From contig NZ_JAHKPO010000007.1 in NCBI RefSeq assembly GCF_018860365.1, positions 62,001 to 126,000 of the forward strand: a stretch of 64,000 nucleotides of DNA, given 5' to 3'. This document shows, piece after piece, positions 36,185-45,341 of the stretch (the first letter of the stretch is position 1; each line of letters begins with the position of its first letter). The notes below the pieces were generated by a model. It was not told the DNA's origin and ran no database searches. It worked only from the letters and a program-made list of their open reading frames with translations. Source of the DNA: Arenibacter algicola. GTDB taxonomy: Bacteria; Bacteroidota; Bacteroidia; Flavobacteriales; Flavobacteriaceae. Position numbers and translations under genes: made by a program.

Positions 36185-37072
36185 TTAAAACACAAACCTC
36201 AGGAACAGCTCATTGGTGTTCTTGGCACTAGCCAGTTCACTTCTGGTACTTACCTCATAGGCAAATCCTAGGGTAAGTCGTTTCTGGATACTCAGGTTAA
36301 CCAGGCCCGCAAAGGCCGAGTCGGTCCTGTAACTTGCCCCCAGTTCAAAGTCGTTGTTAAAGGAGAGCATGGTATTGAAATCGACCGACAACGGTGCCCC
36401 GCTTACTTGACGTAACATGGCCGAAGGTTTCAACATTAGGTTGCCGTTGTTGCCAAGGGGCAGATCATAGCCCACTGTGGCGTAAAGGTGGGGCTTGGCC
36501 ACGGTGGCCGTGGCCGTACCGTTGCTGTTCTCCGCTCTGTCCGTGCTCAGCATCCTGGGCATGGCCAAAGAAAGGAACAGCGCCTCCCGTTTAAAGAGGA
36601 TTCCCGCCCCTATATTGGGGTTGAAATCGGAGATCGATGTTATGCTGGGATCCGACTGAATATTATAGGTCTCCAGGCCAGCCGTATTTACGGAATAGGA
36701 ATTACCGCCCGCCTTTAGCCCTAGGTACAGTTCCATTTTTTCTGACAACTGGAGTTTGTAGGAGTAGTCGATTCCAATAAAGGTCTGGCTCTCCACAAAG
36801 GTCTTGTCGTTCATTACGGATACCCCAAGGCCGGTCTTTTTTCCCAGTCGGGTGCCAAAGGAGACCACTATGGTCCTTGGCGCCTCTTCCACTCCCGTCC
36901 ATTGTTGGCGGAAGCTGGAAGTAATGGCCGTCTTCCCCTCTGGGGAGACATAGGCTGGATTATAGGCGTTCATATGGTAACGATAATTGGTCAATAGCCC
37001 TTCCTGTTGGGCGAACAAGCTGCCCCCCGCTATAAAAATTAGGCCTAAAATAATTTTATTTAATATCTTCAT
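36185..37072 (-). CDS. PorP/SprF-family type IX secretion-associated outer-membrane protein
   Basis: About 295 residues from the ATG at 37072, which opens a clean signal peptide (MKILNKIILGLIFIAGGSLF, cleavage near AQQ); the frame extends 60 bp further up without a better start. The conserved opening LLTNYRYHMNAYNPAYVSPE and FRQQWTG are hallmarks of PorP/SprF proteins, and the rest is a 14-strand-like barrel ending LFLRFVF. Proteins of this family act as partners for T9SS cargo with a type B C-terminal domain. Its upstream operon partner (37108) carries exactly such a domain, with 35 bp between the genes, so it likely serves export or surface anchoring of that protein. Confidence 0.93.
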   Translation of the reverse strand: MKILNKIILGLIFIAGGSLFAQQEGLLTNYRYHMNAYNPAYVSPEGKTAITSSFRQQWTGVEEAPRTIVVSFGTRLGKKTGLGVSVMNDKTFVESQTFIGIDYSYKLQLSEKMELYLGLKAGGNSYSVNTAGLETYNIQSDPSITSISDFNPNIGAGILFKREALFLSLAMPRMLSTDRAENSNGTATATVAKPHLYATVGYDLPLGNNGNLMLKPSAMLRQVSGAPLSVDFNTMLSFNNDFELGASYRTDSAFAGLVNLSIQKRLTLGFAYEVSTRSELASAKNTNELFLRFVF

Positions 37073-37107
37073 TTTATTGATTTCTTTTACTGTAAATAAT
37101 AGTTTGG

Positions 37108-40100
37108 TTAATGTGAAGTGATATATAGCCATCCGTCCTGGTCTACTTTGCCATCACCCTCATAATCGATCTGGAAGTAATAGGAGCTTGCATCCGGAAG
37201 TTTAGCTCCAAGGTCTTTGTAATGGCCATCCCACGTATTCTGGTAGTTCTTGGCCGAGAACACCTCCTTGCCCCAACTGTTAAATACACGAACAATGTTA
37301 TTGGGGTAGTTCTCTAATCCGTAGATCGTCCAGGTATCGTTTATACCGTCCCCATTGGGAGTAAAGGCCTGGGATATTTTCACCGCATTTTCTTCAACCT
37401 CATCAATATCGCCCCCTGAGGTTTCACCGCCCACAGTTTCATCTTCGTCAGCTTCTTTTTGACTATCGGAACAACCTTCTGCATCCACGGTTTCTCCGGC
37501 CGGGGTGTCTGAACAATTATCCTCGGTATCGGCAACGCCGTCCCCGTCATCATCGGCATCGGCATTGTTGCCCGTGCCATCCCCATCGGTATCGGTATCC
37601 TCATTGGCATCCAATGGGAAAGCGTCCTCGGTATCCGGGGTACCGTCGTTGTCATCATCGGTATCTTCCCCATCTGCAGTACCGTCACCGTCCGTATCCT
37701 TTTGGCTATCGGCACATCCGTTGGCATCCACGGCCTCGTCTTCCGGGGAATCCGGGCATTGGTCCTGGGCATCGCTAACCCCGTCAAAATCAGTATCCTT
37801 TTGACTGTCCGAACAGCCTTCCGCATCTACTTCTTCTCCTAACGGAGTTTCAGGACAATTATCCTGGTCATCGGCCACGCCGTCACCATCGGTATCTTTT
37901 TGACTTGCAGAACAACCTTTTGCGTCAACTATCTCACCCGTTGGTGTAACTGGACACATATCCATAGCATCGTTCACACCATCGTCATCATCATCGGTGT
38001 CGGCATTATCACCCGTACCATCGCCATCGGTGTCGGTATCCTCGTTTGCATCCAATGGGAAAGCGTCTTCCGCATCCGGGGTACCGTCATTGTCATTATC
38101 GGTGTCCGCATTGTCACCCGTACCATCACCATCGGTATCGGTATCTTCATTTTCGTCCAATGGGAAAGCATCTTCCGAATCCGGGGTGCCATCATTATCG
38201 GTATCTTTTTGGGAATCGGAACAGCCATTGGCATCTACGGTTTCACCTGCAGGGGTGTCTGCACAGTTATCCATATCATCTGACACACCGTCTTCATCCG
38301 AATCGACAATGATACAGCTTAGACCAGCATCTGTAATCGTCCAACCATAGGTGTCAATTAAAGATTGTCTTGCTGTTGCTCCTTCACAGTAGATACTATT
38401 ACCGCCTTCGAATGTGATTCCTGTTGGTATTTGTGTTTCCCCTGCGGCTGTATCTAAAGTGTTCCAGCCTATTAAGGTGTTGTCGTAATTCTCCTGTGAT
38501 AAGCTAGTGGCATCGAACATTTCCTCCATATTCGTTACATTACTAATATCCCAACTACCTAAATCTTGGTCAAAAGCGGTTGTCCCTTGAAACAATCTGG
38601 ACATATTCGTTACATTGCTTACATCCCAACCACTGATGTCTTGATCAAAAGCTACAGCATTAGAAAACAAACCACGCATGTTAGTCGCATTACTAACATC
38701 CCAACCACTAATATTTTGGTTAAAAACAGTTGTTCGTGAGAACATATAATTCATCTCAGAAACATTACCGACATCCCAATCGCTAATATCTTGATTAAAA
38801 GCATCAGTGCTATAAAACATAGACGACATATCGGTCACGTTGCTCACATTCCAACCACTAATATCTCCATTAAATTTAGTAGCCCTATTGAACATGGATT
38901 CCATGTTAGTTACATTACTTACATCCCAGCCGTCAATATTTTGTTTAAATCCTGATGCCTCTTGAAACATATAACTCATATTGGTCACATTGCTCACTTC
39001 CCAACCGCTGATATCTTGGTCAAAATTTGAAGCACCGCTGAACATAGATTCCATATTGGTTACACTGCTTACATTCCATCCAGCAATATTTTGATTAAAA
39101 GCTGTTGCATTAGAAAACATAAAAGCCATATCGGGCACATTGCTCATTTCCCAACCGCTAATATCCTGATTAAAAACTGCTGCCTCATTAAACATGGCAC
39201 GCATATTATTCACATTACTTACATTCCATCTACCAATGTCTTGATTAAAAGCTGTTGCTCCGTTAAACATAGCAGGCATGTTGGTTACATTGCTTACATC
39301 CCAATCACTGATATCCTGATTAAAAACTGTTGCATTTTGGAACATATAACCCATATCGGTCACATTGCTCACATCCCAATCACTGATATCTCCATTAAAT
39401 TTAGAGGCGTAGGAGAACATACTATTCATATTATTAACCAAAGAAAGATCTGGCACATCATTGGCATTATATTCTAAATTTGAACAATTTATAAAACTAC
39501 CGGACATACTTTTCCATTGTTGCGTTCCCCATTGTTCTATGGATACTATTTCTTGTGACCCGTTAGTTTTCGCGAAATTAATTTGTGGGAAGGTACCCGT
39601 AATAGTTACAGTATAAATGCCCTGTTCAGCATAAGTATGACTTACATCACCATTATAAGTTGTATTATCCTCAGAACCATCACCCCAGTCTACTGTATAA
39701 TTATAATAAAACGATGAGCTTGTAGGAATTGTAATCGATTGGTTCGGGTTATCCGTTTTCCAAGTGGTAATAAAAGGTAAAGAACAATCCTCGCCACCAT
39801 CGGTAATGGTCCAGCCATGCGTAACTTCTAAATTTTGTCTTGCAGTTGCTCCTGAACAATATATACTATTACCACCATTAAAAGTAATATCTGTTGGTAT
39901 TTGGGTCTCTCCTGCAGCGGTATCCAATGTGTTCCAGCCAATTAGGGTGTCGTCATAATTTGCAGTGGAAAGTCCTGCATTATTGAACATATCGTACATC
40001 CCGGTAACTTGGCCAATATCCCAAGTACTTAAATCCTGATCAAAAGAAGTTGCTCCTTGAAACATTCCTTGACCTATTCGAAACCCTGGTGGCATCATAG

Positions 40101-41193
40101 ATTCCTCTACAGACCCCATATTTAAAACATTACTAACATCCCAACCACTTATGTCCTGGTTAAAGGCTGTTGCGTCCGCAAACATGCCACCCATTCCTAA
40201 TACATGACTTACATCCCAATTGCCAATATTTTGGTTAAAAGCAGTTGCTCCTTCAAACATTCCCCTAGATGCCATTGCCATCCCCATGTATGGATCTAAA
40301 TAAGTCCCCATAATTGTTACGTTACTTACATCCCAATTACCGATATCCTGGTTAAAGGAAATAGCATCTGCGAACATACCGGACATATCCTCTACTTTCG
40401 AGACATCCCAATTTCCGATATCTTGATTAAAACTGTTTGCACCATTAAACATATCTTCCATTTCTTCAACATTCGCTACATCCCAATTACCTATATCTTG
40501 GTTAAATTCATAAGCGTGTGTAAACATGTTGGACATGTTGGTAACATTACTGACGTTCCAGCTGCTAATATTTCCATCAAAAACGATAGCAGAATGAAAC
40601 ATAGTTTGCATATTAGTCACCTGGGATACATCCCAACCATTGAGGTCCTGATTAAAAGCAGAGGCCCCAGTAAACATTCTGTACATATTGGTCACATTGC
40701 CCACATTCCAAGAACTTATATCCCCATTAAAGGCTTTGGCCTGACTAAACATACTGCTCATATCGGTTACCTGAGAAAGATTAGGAACATCAATCGCATT
40801 GACCTGAACATTGGAGCAGTAATAAAAACTCTGTTCCATAGATTGCCAAATTTGGTCTCCCCATTGTTCTACAGAAAGTATCTTGTCATGATCTGAGTAA
40901 TAAATGAATTTTAAATGCGGAAAATCCCCGCTGATACTTACCATATAAGTGCCTGCAGTTGCATAGGTATGGGTGGCATCACCCGTATACACGTTAGTAT
41001 CGGTACTGCCATCGCCCCAATCTACAGTATAGGCAAAAGTGCCATTACCGGTAGGAATGGTAATTTGGTTGTCATTGGATTCTCCATCATTATCCGTTTT
41101 CCAGGTGGTGATGAACTCATCTTGTGCCTGCAGAAAGCCGAAGCTTAACAAAGCTAATAGGATAAGCAGGGGGTTTTTAAGATTCTTTTTCAT
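37108..41193 (-). CDS. Giant surface protein: BspA-like (DUF285) repeats, TSP type 3 repeats, T9SS type B C-terminal domain
   Basis: A 1361-residue secreted protein (signal peptide ending SFGFLQAQ). Two large modules (about 25-470 and 473-955) each begin with a PKD-like segment (FITTWKTDN, VDWGDGS, HTYA). They continue with 25-residue DUF285/BspA-like units of the FNQDISGWDVSNVTNMSYMF type (about 9 in the first, 12 in the second) and end with a shared block containing LIGWNTLDTAAGETQIPT. Residues about 960-1255 are Asp-rich, calcium-binding thrombospondin type 3 repeats (DTDGDGTGDNADTD, CPDSPEDEAVDANGC). Residues about 1268-1361 are the gliding-motility-associated type B C-terminal domain (ISQAFTPNGDGINDTW), which directs T9SS export. 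An adhesion or surface-recognition role is inferred; no enzyme domain is visible. Confidence 0.93.
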   Translation of the reverse strand: MKKNLKNPLLILLALLSFGFLQAQDEFITTWKTDNDGESNDNQITIPTGNGTFAYTVDWGDGSTDTNVYTGDATHTYATAGTYMVSISGDFPHLKFIYYSDHDKILSVEQWGDQIWQSMEQSFYYCSNVQVNAIDVPNLSQVTDMSSMFSQAKAFNGDISSWNVGNVTNMYRMFTGASAFNQDLNGWDVSQVTNMQTMFHSAIVFDGNISSWNVSNVTNMSNMFTHAYEFNQDIGNWDVANVEEMEDMFNGANSFNQDIGNWDVSKVEDMSGMFADAISFNQDIGNWDVSNVTIMGTYLDPYMGMAMASRGMFEGATAFNQNIGNWDVSHVLGMGGMFADATAFNQDISGWDVSNVLNMGSVEESMMPPGFRIGQGMFQGATSFDQDLSTWDIGQVTGMYDMFNNAGLSTANYDDTLIGWNTLDTAAGETQIPTDITFNGGNSIYCSGATARQNLEVTHGWTITDGGEDCSLPFITTWKTDNPNQSITIPTSSSFYYNYTVDWGDGSEDNTTYNGDVSHTYAEQGIYTVTITGTFPQINFAKTNGSQEIVSIEQWGTQQWKSMSGSFINCSNLEYNANDVPDLSLVNNMNSMFSYASKFNGDISDWDVSNVTDMGYMFQNATVFNQDISDWDVSNVTNMPAMFNGATAFNQDIGRWNVSNVNNMRAMFNEAAVFNQDISGWEMSNVPDMAFMFSNATAFNQNIAGWNVSSVTNMESMFSGASNFDQDISGWEVSNVTNMSYMFQEASGFKQNIDGWDVSNVTNMESMFNRATKFNGDISGWNVSNVTDMSSMFYSTDAFNQDISDWDVGNVSEMNYMFSRTTVFNQNISGWDVSNATNMRGLFSNAVAFDQDISGWDVSNVTNMSRLFQGTTAFDQDLGSWDISNVTNMEEMFDATSLSQENYDNTLIGWNTLDTAAGETQIPTGITFEGGNSIYCEGATARQSLIDTYGWTITDAGLSCIIVDSDEDGVSDDMDNCADTPAGETVDANGCSDSQKDTDNDGTPDSEDAFPLDENEDTDTDGDGTGDNADTDNDNDGTPDAEDAFPLDANEDTDTDGDGTGDNADTDDDDDGVNDAMDMCPVTPTGEIVDAKGCSASQKDTDGDGVADDQDNCPETPLGEEVDAEGCSDSQKDTDFDGVSDAQDQCPDSPEDEAVDANGCADSQKDTDGDGTADGEDTDDDNDGTPDTEDAFPLDANEDTDTDGDGTGNNADADDDGDGVADTEDNCSDTPAGETVDAEGCSDSQKEADEDETVGGETSGGDIDEVEENAVKISQAFTPNGDGINDTWTIYGLENYPNNIVRVFNSWGKEVFSAKNYQNTWDGHYKDLGAKLPDASSYYFQIDYEGDGKVDQDGWLYITSH
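38310..41110 (-). repeat. 75-bp coding repeats (25-residue DUF285 units) in two arrays
   Basis: Degenerate 75-bp units encode FNQDI(S/G)xWDVSNVTNMxxMF. Nine units in the N-terminal array and twelve in the second are separated by a duplicated cap (GWNTLDTAAGETQIP) and PKD-like segment. The units vary too much to be recent copies. They are protein repeats, not CRISPR. Confidence 0.85.
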
Positions 41194-41331
41194 AAAATAA
41201 TTAATTGGTTTTGGATTAATCTGTACATACTGTATTGATTATACATTTTACTTAGAAAAACACTCATGTTATTTTCGCTCGATTTAGAACGGAGCATAAA
41301 AGAGAATGATATATATGGGACTTGGCGAATA

Positions 41332-41356
41332 TGTGCCAACATCCGATTTGGACCCA
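41332..41356. promoter_or_regulatory. Operator-like inverted repeat, imperfect copy
   Basis: An imperfect version of the palindrome at 41501-41525: left arm TGTGCCAACATC, right arm GATTTGGACCCA. The two copies lie 169 bp apart, close to a whole number of helical turns, so one protein could bind both on the same face. Confidence 0.4.
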
Positions 41357-41500
41357 AAAATCAACCTATAAAAGGAAAGAAAAGAAAGAGGTTTCTTACA
41401 ATTCAAAACATTGTAAACAAGTAATTTAAATGCCTTTACAACCACTTGTAAAAAAGCAATACTTTGATAAAACCTTGCATTAAATATTCACCCATAAATA

Positions 41501-41525
41501 TGTGTCCAAATCGGATTTGGATACA
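41501..41525. promoter_or_regulatory. Operator-like inverted repeat, near-perfect palindrome
   Basis: The core TCCAAATCGGATTTGGA is a perfect 8-1-8 palindrome. The symmetry continues outward to a 25-bp dyad with one mismatch (outer arms TGTG and TACA). There is no T-run, so a protein-binding site is more likely than a terminator. Neighbours are the surface-protein operon and an AraC-type regulator. Confidence 0.5.
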
Positions 41526-41625
41526 TAAAAATGTAAATGAGCGTCAAAAATAGACAGGTTAACGGGGTTATTTTACACTCTAGACTCCGAAGGTCTTGGT
41601 GATAATTTTATTAATTGGGCAATGA

Positions 41626-41705
41626 GGTCTCGACTGCGCTCGCCCTGACAAACCTCGACTGCGCACGACCTGACAGACCCAAACCAAGCCCGACCTGATA
41701 AACCC
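41626..41705. repeat. Short extragenic repeat with CTCGACTGCGC units
   Basis: Three consecutive imperfect units: TCTCGACTGCGCTCGCCCTG, then CCTCGACTGCGCACGACCTG, then a diverged CCAAGCCCGACCTGA. Composition is richer in G+C than the flanks. It resembles intergenic repeats common in flavobacterial genomes, recalled from general knowledge and not searched. Confidence 0.6.
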
Positions 41706-41782
41706 CCACAGTAGCACGTTTGAAAAACCTTCTACAGGCATATCCCAAACACATTTATTACCAAAAAGATGAGCAAGGGCTT

Positions 41783-42934
41783 TTATCGACTATTAGAGCT
41801 AAATTCGGTTACGTTCAGGGTGGTAACTTTTTTAAAAGTCTTACTAAAAGAACTTCTATTGGCAAAGCCACATTGCTGTGCAAGGGCTTCCATGGTATTC
41901 CTATCAAGGTAGCCGAGATTGATCAATGCTTTGGCGTTATCTATGCGTACTTTGTTCCTGTAGGCTGAAAAGCTATGACCATGGTGCTGGTTCAGGAAAT
42001 AGGATAAATGGTGTGGGGGAATTTCCATGGCCTTGGCGCATTGGGTAAGATCAAAATCCTTATTTAAAAACAGGCCTTCTTTTTGTAACTCTTTCAGTTT
42101 CTCATCTAAGGCGTCAACATCCAACCCAAATTTAAAATCCTCATCTTTTTTTAAAGATGGGTCTATGGCCGATTTATTTTTTTTGGTTCTTGGGTAGCCT
42201 TGTAAGATGGAGGGAAAATAAATGGGTATTATACCTATGGCAAATAGCACTACATAAAATACAAAGTTGACGGCTCGTAAAATTGGTCCGGTAGAACCTA
42301 AGAAATTAACCTTCAACAATTTTTCAAATGCGAACATTGTCGCCAATAAGGACATTATTAGAAATAAGACAAATAAAGAAATCGTCCAGAAAATTAATTT
42401 TCTATCTTTCTCTTTATACAAGTTTCGAATAAAATTAATCATTAAAGGCAATAAGCTGAGCAGTGACAAAAATTGCCATAAAAAACGCATGGCATAATGT
42501 TGGTTTATATTAAAAATTCCATACTGGACAGCAAGTCTTTCCCCTGGTTTTAAATTCGCATTATTAATGATGGTGTCATATACCTCCTGCGGCTTGGAAT
42601 AAACATTCAACACATCAATAAAACCAATGATAAAGGGGGCAAATAAAATTAGATACCTCCAACGCCAAACAAAATCATCTTTGATAAGACTTACAAAATA
42701 AAAAAATATAGGTACGGCTATTAAATTATAAATGGGCAAGGGCCAAACATAAAACCAACGGAACTTTAAAAGTAGTCCGGATTCAATAATGTAGGTTTGA
42801 AATGTATAAATAGAGAATATGATATAAAATGCCCCTAAGAAGAAAGCGGAATTTCTATTAACGGATTTTCTGGTAAAAAATGAAATTGCCAATACCAACC
42901 CGAAAACAGCTAAGATTAAGAAAAAATTTTGCAA
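41783..42934 (-). CDS. AraC-family transcriptional regulator with membrane-spanning N-terminus
   Basis: A 383-residue protein. The N-terminal half has about seven or eight hydrophobic spans (NFFLILAVFGLVLAISFF, AFFLGAFYIIFSIYTF, YLILFAPFIIGFIDVL and others). The C-terminal 110 residues are an AraC-type double helix-turn-helix: DLTQCAKAMEIPPHHLSYFL, then ALAQQCGFANRSSFSKTFKK. Membrane-embedded AraC regulators of this layout are common in Bacteroidetes; the signal is unknown. The start is TTG at 42934, since no ATG precedes the first span. A TAnnTTTG box lies 37 bp upstream. The gene runs toward the surface-protein operon on the same strand, with two operator-like palindromes between them. Confidence 0.88.
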   Translation of the reverse strand: MQNFFLILAVFGLVLAISFFTRKSVNRNSAFFLGAFYIIFSIYTFQTYIIESGLLLKFRWFYVWPLPIYNLIAVPIFFYFVSLIKDDFVWRWRYLILFAPFIIGFIDVLNVYSKPQEVYDTIINNANLKPGERLAVQYGIFNINQHYAMRFLWQFLSLLSLLPLMINFIRNLYKEKDRKLIFWTISLFVLFLIMSLLATMFAFEKLLKVNFLGSTGPILRAVNFVFYVVLFAIGIIPIYFPSILQGYPRTKKNKSAIDPSLKKDEDFKFGLDVDALDEKLKELQKEGLFLNKDFDLTQCAKAMEIPPHHLSYFLNQHHGHSFSAYRNKVRIDNAKALINLGYLDRNTMEALAQQCGFANRSSFSKTFKKVTTLNVTEFSSNSR

Positions 42935-43416
42935 AATGTAAGGTATTACTTGTGTATTACAGTATTGGGCAAATTTAATTCTTTAAACCAAAAATAGACA
43001 ATAAGTAGAATAGAATTAAGGATAAAAAACAATTTAATACCAATGGATTCTTTATAATTCGGTTTCTAATGGAACCCTGTATTTATCTCCAATTCCGTTA
43101 TAAACCTTCCTTAAATTTGCTTTGACCCCAAAAAAACATACCAAATCAATCTATGTGTTGACCACTTCTATCAATTTTGTGCCAACGGGCAATAGCCTTC
43201 TTCCAATTTTTGGGCATCTGTTAAAACTAAATTGAAGCGGCTAAAGATGTTATTGGAAATGTTGGATAAAACTAATTCAGCCCTTAATGACCAGTTATTT
43301 TTGGTTTTTAAAAGAAGGGGAGTAAAAACCAATTGTCTCCAGATCTTTGTCTTTGGACCAGTTTTTAGTTTTAGGGACTTTACCCTAGGGTTGTTGGAAT
43401 ACCTGAATAGGGATTA
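42935..43416. other. 482-bp gap upstream of the AraC-type regulator
   Basis: Mostly AT-rich and non-coding. It contains the regulator's probable promoter box and a TGTGCCAAC sequence near 43178-43186 that matches the left arm of the operator-like site at 41332. The 62-residue plus-strand frame starting at 43232 has no recognisable features. Confidence 0.55.
42971..42978 (-). promoter_or_regulatory. Bacteroidetes-type -7 box (TAAATTTG) for the AraC-type regulator
   Basis: TAAATTTG on the minus strand matches TAnnTTTG and would give a leader of about 30 nt before the TTG start at 42934. No convincing -33 element is visible. Confidence 0.45.
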
Positions 43417-43860
43417 CTAATTGAGCAACCTATTTCCTTTGTCCTTTTTCATGACTTTGGAAACCAATTTAAATAGGCGCGATTTAAGTTCCCTGTATTG
43501 AACAGAGTACCTCGCCATTTCAGAATTCAATTCCCAATGGGTTTCCGTATATGCTTTTTCCATTTTCAACTGATCTATTTGATCCAGCATTATTTCCAAT
43601 TGGTTCTCATGGGCTTGGACTTTTTTCATCAGTACGATTACCTCTTTTTCGGCAGTGGCGATGGCTCCTATGATTTCCTTACTTTCGTTGAACACGGCCG
43701 TATCCGTCAACTGTAAGGTGTATGATTTTACCAAATCATTTAAGAACAGTTGTTCATCCCTAATAAATTTTAATTCCGACATCCATTTTAGACTAGCCTC
43801 GTGCATTTCGTTGGGGTCCAGCCATTCAATCATTCTCTTTTTATTAATTGCAGCGCTCAT
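43417..43860 (-). CDS. Hypothetical coiled-coil protein, 147 residues
   Basis: Soluble, highly charged and mostly helical. It begins MSAAINKKRMIEWLDPNEMHEASLKWMSELKFIRD and continues through long heptad-like stretches (VIVLMKKVQAHENQLEIMLD, YSVQYRELKSRLFKLVSKVM) to a basic C-terminus. No signal peptide, no membrane span and no known domain. It has a normal start and codon use, and no overlapping alternative gene is credible. Function unknown. Confidence 0.65.
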   Translation of the reverse strand: MSAAINKKRMIEWLDPNEMHEASLKWMSELKFIRDEQLFLNDLVKSYTLQLTDTAVFNESKEIIGAIATAEKEVIVLMKKVQAHENQLEIMLDQIDQLKMEKAYTETHWELNSEMARYSVQYRELKSRLFKLVSKVMKKDKGNRLLN

Positions 43861-44367
43861 AATGTTGTGTTTTAGATTAAATACATGACTCTTTAGGTTT
43901 TGATGTTCCCAATATTTGCCAGCTTAATTTGTGATGCCAAAAGCTGGGAATGGATAAAAATGGTCGGTAGTTGTAAATTTTATACCTGCAACCTTAAAGT
44001 TAGTAAATTGAAAAGCGCAGGTAAATGATTTTGGTCATTTTTAGGGATTGATCTTAACTTTTTTCTTACTTGTCAATGGACTTCCTTATTACCCGTGTCT
44101 TGGAAAGGTTTTGACTGTTATTTTTGTTGGTGATGCACAAGAAGAGAATAAAATATCCTTAACTTTTATATTCTCTTTCTAATCAAGAACTGTGGTTAAT
44201 TAGTGGAAAATCAATAAATTAGATTGATTTTGAGCAGTATTAACAAATTCTTACCGTTTCATATTTTAGGGCAAAGGGTAAGTATTTTTAATTTTGGCGT
44301 ACTAATGATAAAAAATCCCAAGTAATAAGTAATGGGTATTATTTGGAATACTTAAATCAACAACAGG
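43861..44367. other. 507-bp divergent intergenic region
   Basis: Lies between the coiled-coil gene (minus) and the acyltransferase gene (plus). Apart from a promoter box at 44289-44296, nothing structured was found. Confidence 0.55.
44289..44296 (+). promoter_or_regulatory. Bacteroidetes-type -7 box (TAATTTTG)
   Basis: TAATTTTG matches TAnnTTTG, with a TTTTAG about 20 bp upstream as a weak -33 element. The predicted leader to the ATG at 44368 is about 65 nt. Confidence 0.5.
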
Positions 44368-45276
44368 ATGAAATACCTTTCAAGATTTAAATTTCTCCCC
44401 TTTTACGCTATTTCCTTACTTCCGATGTGGGCTCTATATAGGGTCTCGGATTTAATGTATTTTTTAGTATATCACGTTGTTGGCTACCGAAAAAAGGTTG
44501 TATTCAATAACTTAAGGAATTCTTTTCCCTCTAAGAATGATGATGAAATAAAACAAATAGCCAAAGATTTTTACAGGCATTTCTGCGATATTGTTTTGGA
44601 ATCCTTTAAAAGGTTGACAATAGGGGAGAAGGCTATAAAAAAACGTTTGCTCATTAAGAACCCGGAGTTGATCCAGCAATATGTGAATGAGGATAGAAGT
44701 ATTCTCATGTATACAGGTCATCAGGGCAATTGGGAATGGTTGGTTTTTTTGCCATTGATGTTTCCCTATAGTTCAAATACGTTTTACAAACCTATCAAAA
44801 ACAAATATTTTGAGGAGTTGTTCAAAAATATGCGGGAAAGGTTTGGTGTAAATTGTGTGGAATCGGACAAGGGATTTAGGACCATTATAGACAATCATCA
44901 AAGGAAGGTGCTTACCTTAAATTGTATGATCGGCGATCAAAGTCCAACTAAAAAGAGTTCCAAATACTGGTATAATTTTTTAAATCAGGAAACCGCCTTT
45001 TTTGTCGGTGCCGATAAAATTGCCAAAAAAACAGATCAGGTAGTTCTTTTTCCGTTCTTCAAAAAACTAAAAAGGGGTTATTATGAATTGGAATTTCGAA
45101 TTATAGAGGATCACCCACAAATAAGAAACAATTTTGAAATTTTGGAGAAATACGCCCAACAATTGGAACAGGCCATTGTTAGTGCACCCGAGTTGTGGTT
45201 GTGGAGCCATAGACGATGGAAGTTGAAAAGGGAGGACTTTCCGGTTGTAGATAAATTGGAATATGTTACTAAATAA
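44368..45276 (+). CDS. LpxL/HtrB-type lipid A acyltransferase family protein
   Basis: A 302-residue inner-membrane-associated acyltransferase. The N-terminus has a hydrophobic segment (FLPFYAISLLPMWALYRV). The catalytic HxxxxE motif occurs as HQGNWE within YTGHQGNWEWLVFLPLMF, followed by FYKPIKNKYFEEL and NCMIGDQSPTKKS; the C-terminal LWLWSHRRWK matches the family's WxHRR(W/F)K ending. Family members transfer a secondary acyl chain to lipid A; in Bacteroidetes the acceptor could also be another lipid. It is monocistronic and convergent with the creatininase-like gene. Confidence 0.88.
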   Translation: MKYLSRFKFLPFYAISLLPMWALYRVSDLMYFLVYHVVGYRKKVVFNNLRNSFPSKNDDEIKQIAKDFYRHFCDIVLESFKRLTIGEKAIKKRLLIKNPELIQQYVNEDRSILMYTGHQGNWEWLVFLPLMFPYSSNTFYKPIKNKYFEELFKNMRERFGVNCVESDKGFRTIIDNHQRKVLTLNCMIGDQSPTKKSSKYWYNFLNQETAFFVGADKIAKKTDQVVLFPFFKKLKRGYYELEFRIIEDHPQIRNNFEILEKYAQQLEQAIVSAPELWLWSHRRWKLKREDFPVVDKLEYVTK

Positions 45277-45341
45277 AGAAGGTGTACAGCCCTTGGATAG
45301 ACCTCCTAATTACAAATTGAAGTTTTATTAAAAAATTATTG

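Larger units (their letters stand above)
41194..41782. other. 589-bp gap with operator-like inverted repeats and an extragenic repeat
   Basis: Between the start of the surface-protein gene and the 3' end of the AraC-type regulator. It contains two copies of an operator-like inverted repeat (41332-41356 and 41501-41525) and a GC-richer extragenic repeat (41626-41705). A 249-bp plus-strand frame from 41720 is antisense to the regulator and not credible. Confidence 0.6.

Noticed and set aside
37505-38350. Several plus-strand ORFs rich in Ser/Pro/Val opposite the type 3 repeats
   Set aside because: They are antisense shadows of a low-complexity Asp-rich coding region and have no plausible protein features.
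38310-41110. CRISPR-like appearance of regularly spaced repeats
   Set aside because: The 75-bp units are continuous coding repeats with degenerate sequence and no unique spacers; they encode DUF285 units.
43232-43420. 62-residue plus-strand ORF between the regulator and the coiled-coil gene
   Set aside because: No recognisable motif, no promoter box, and it overlaps the 3' end of the better-supported coiled-coil gene.
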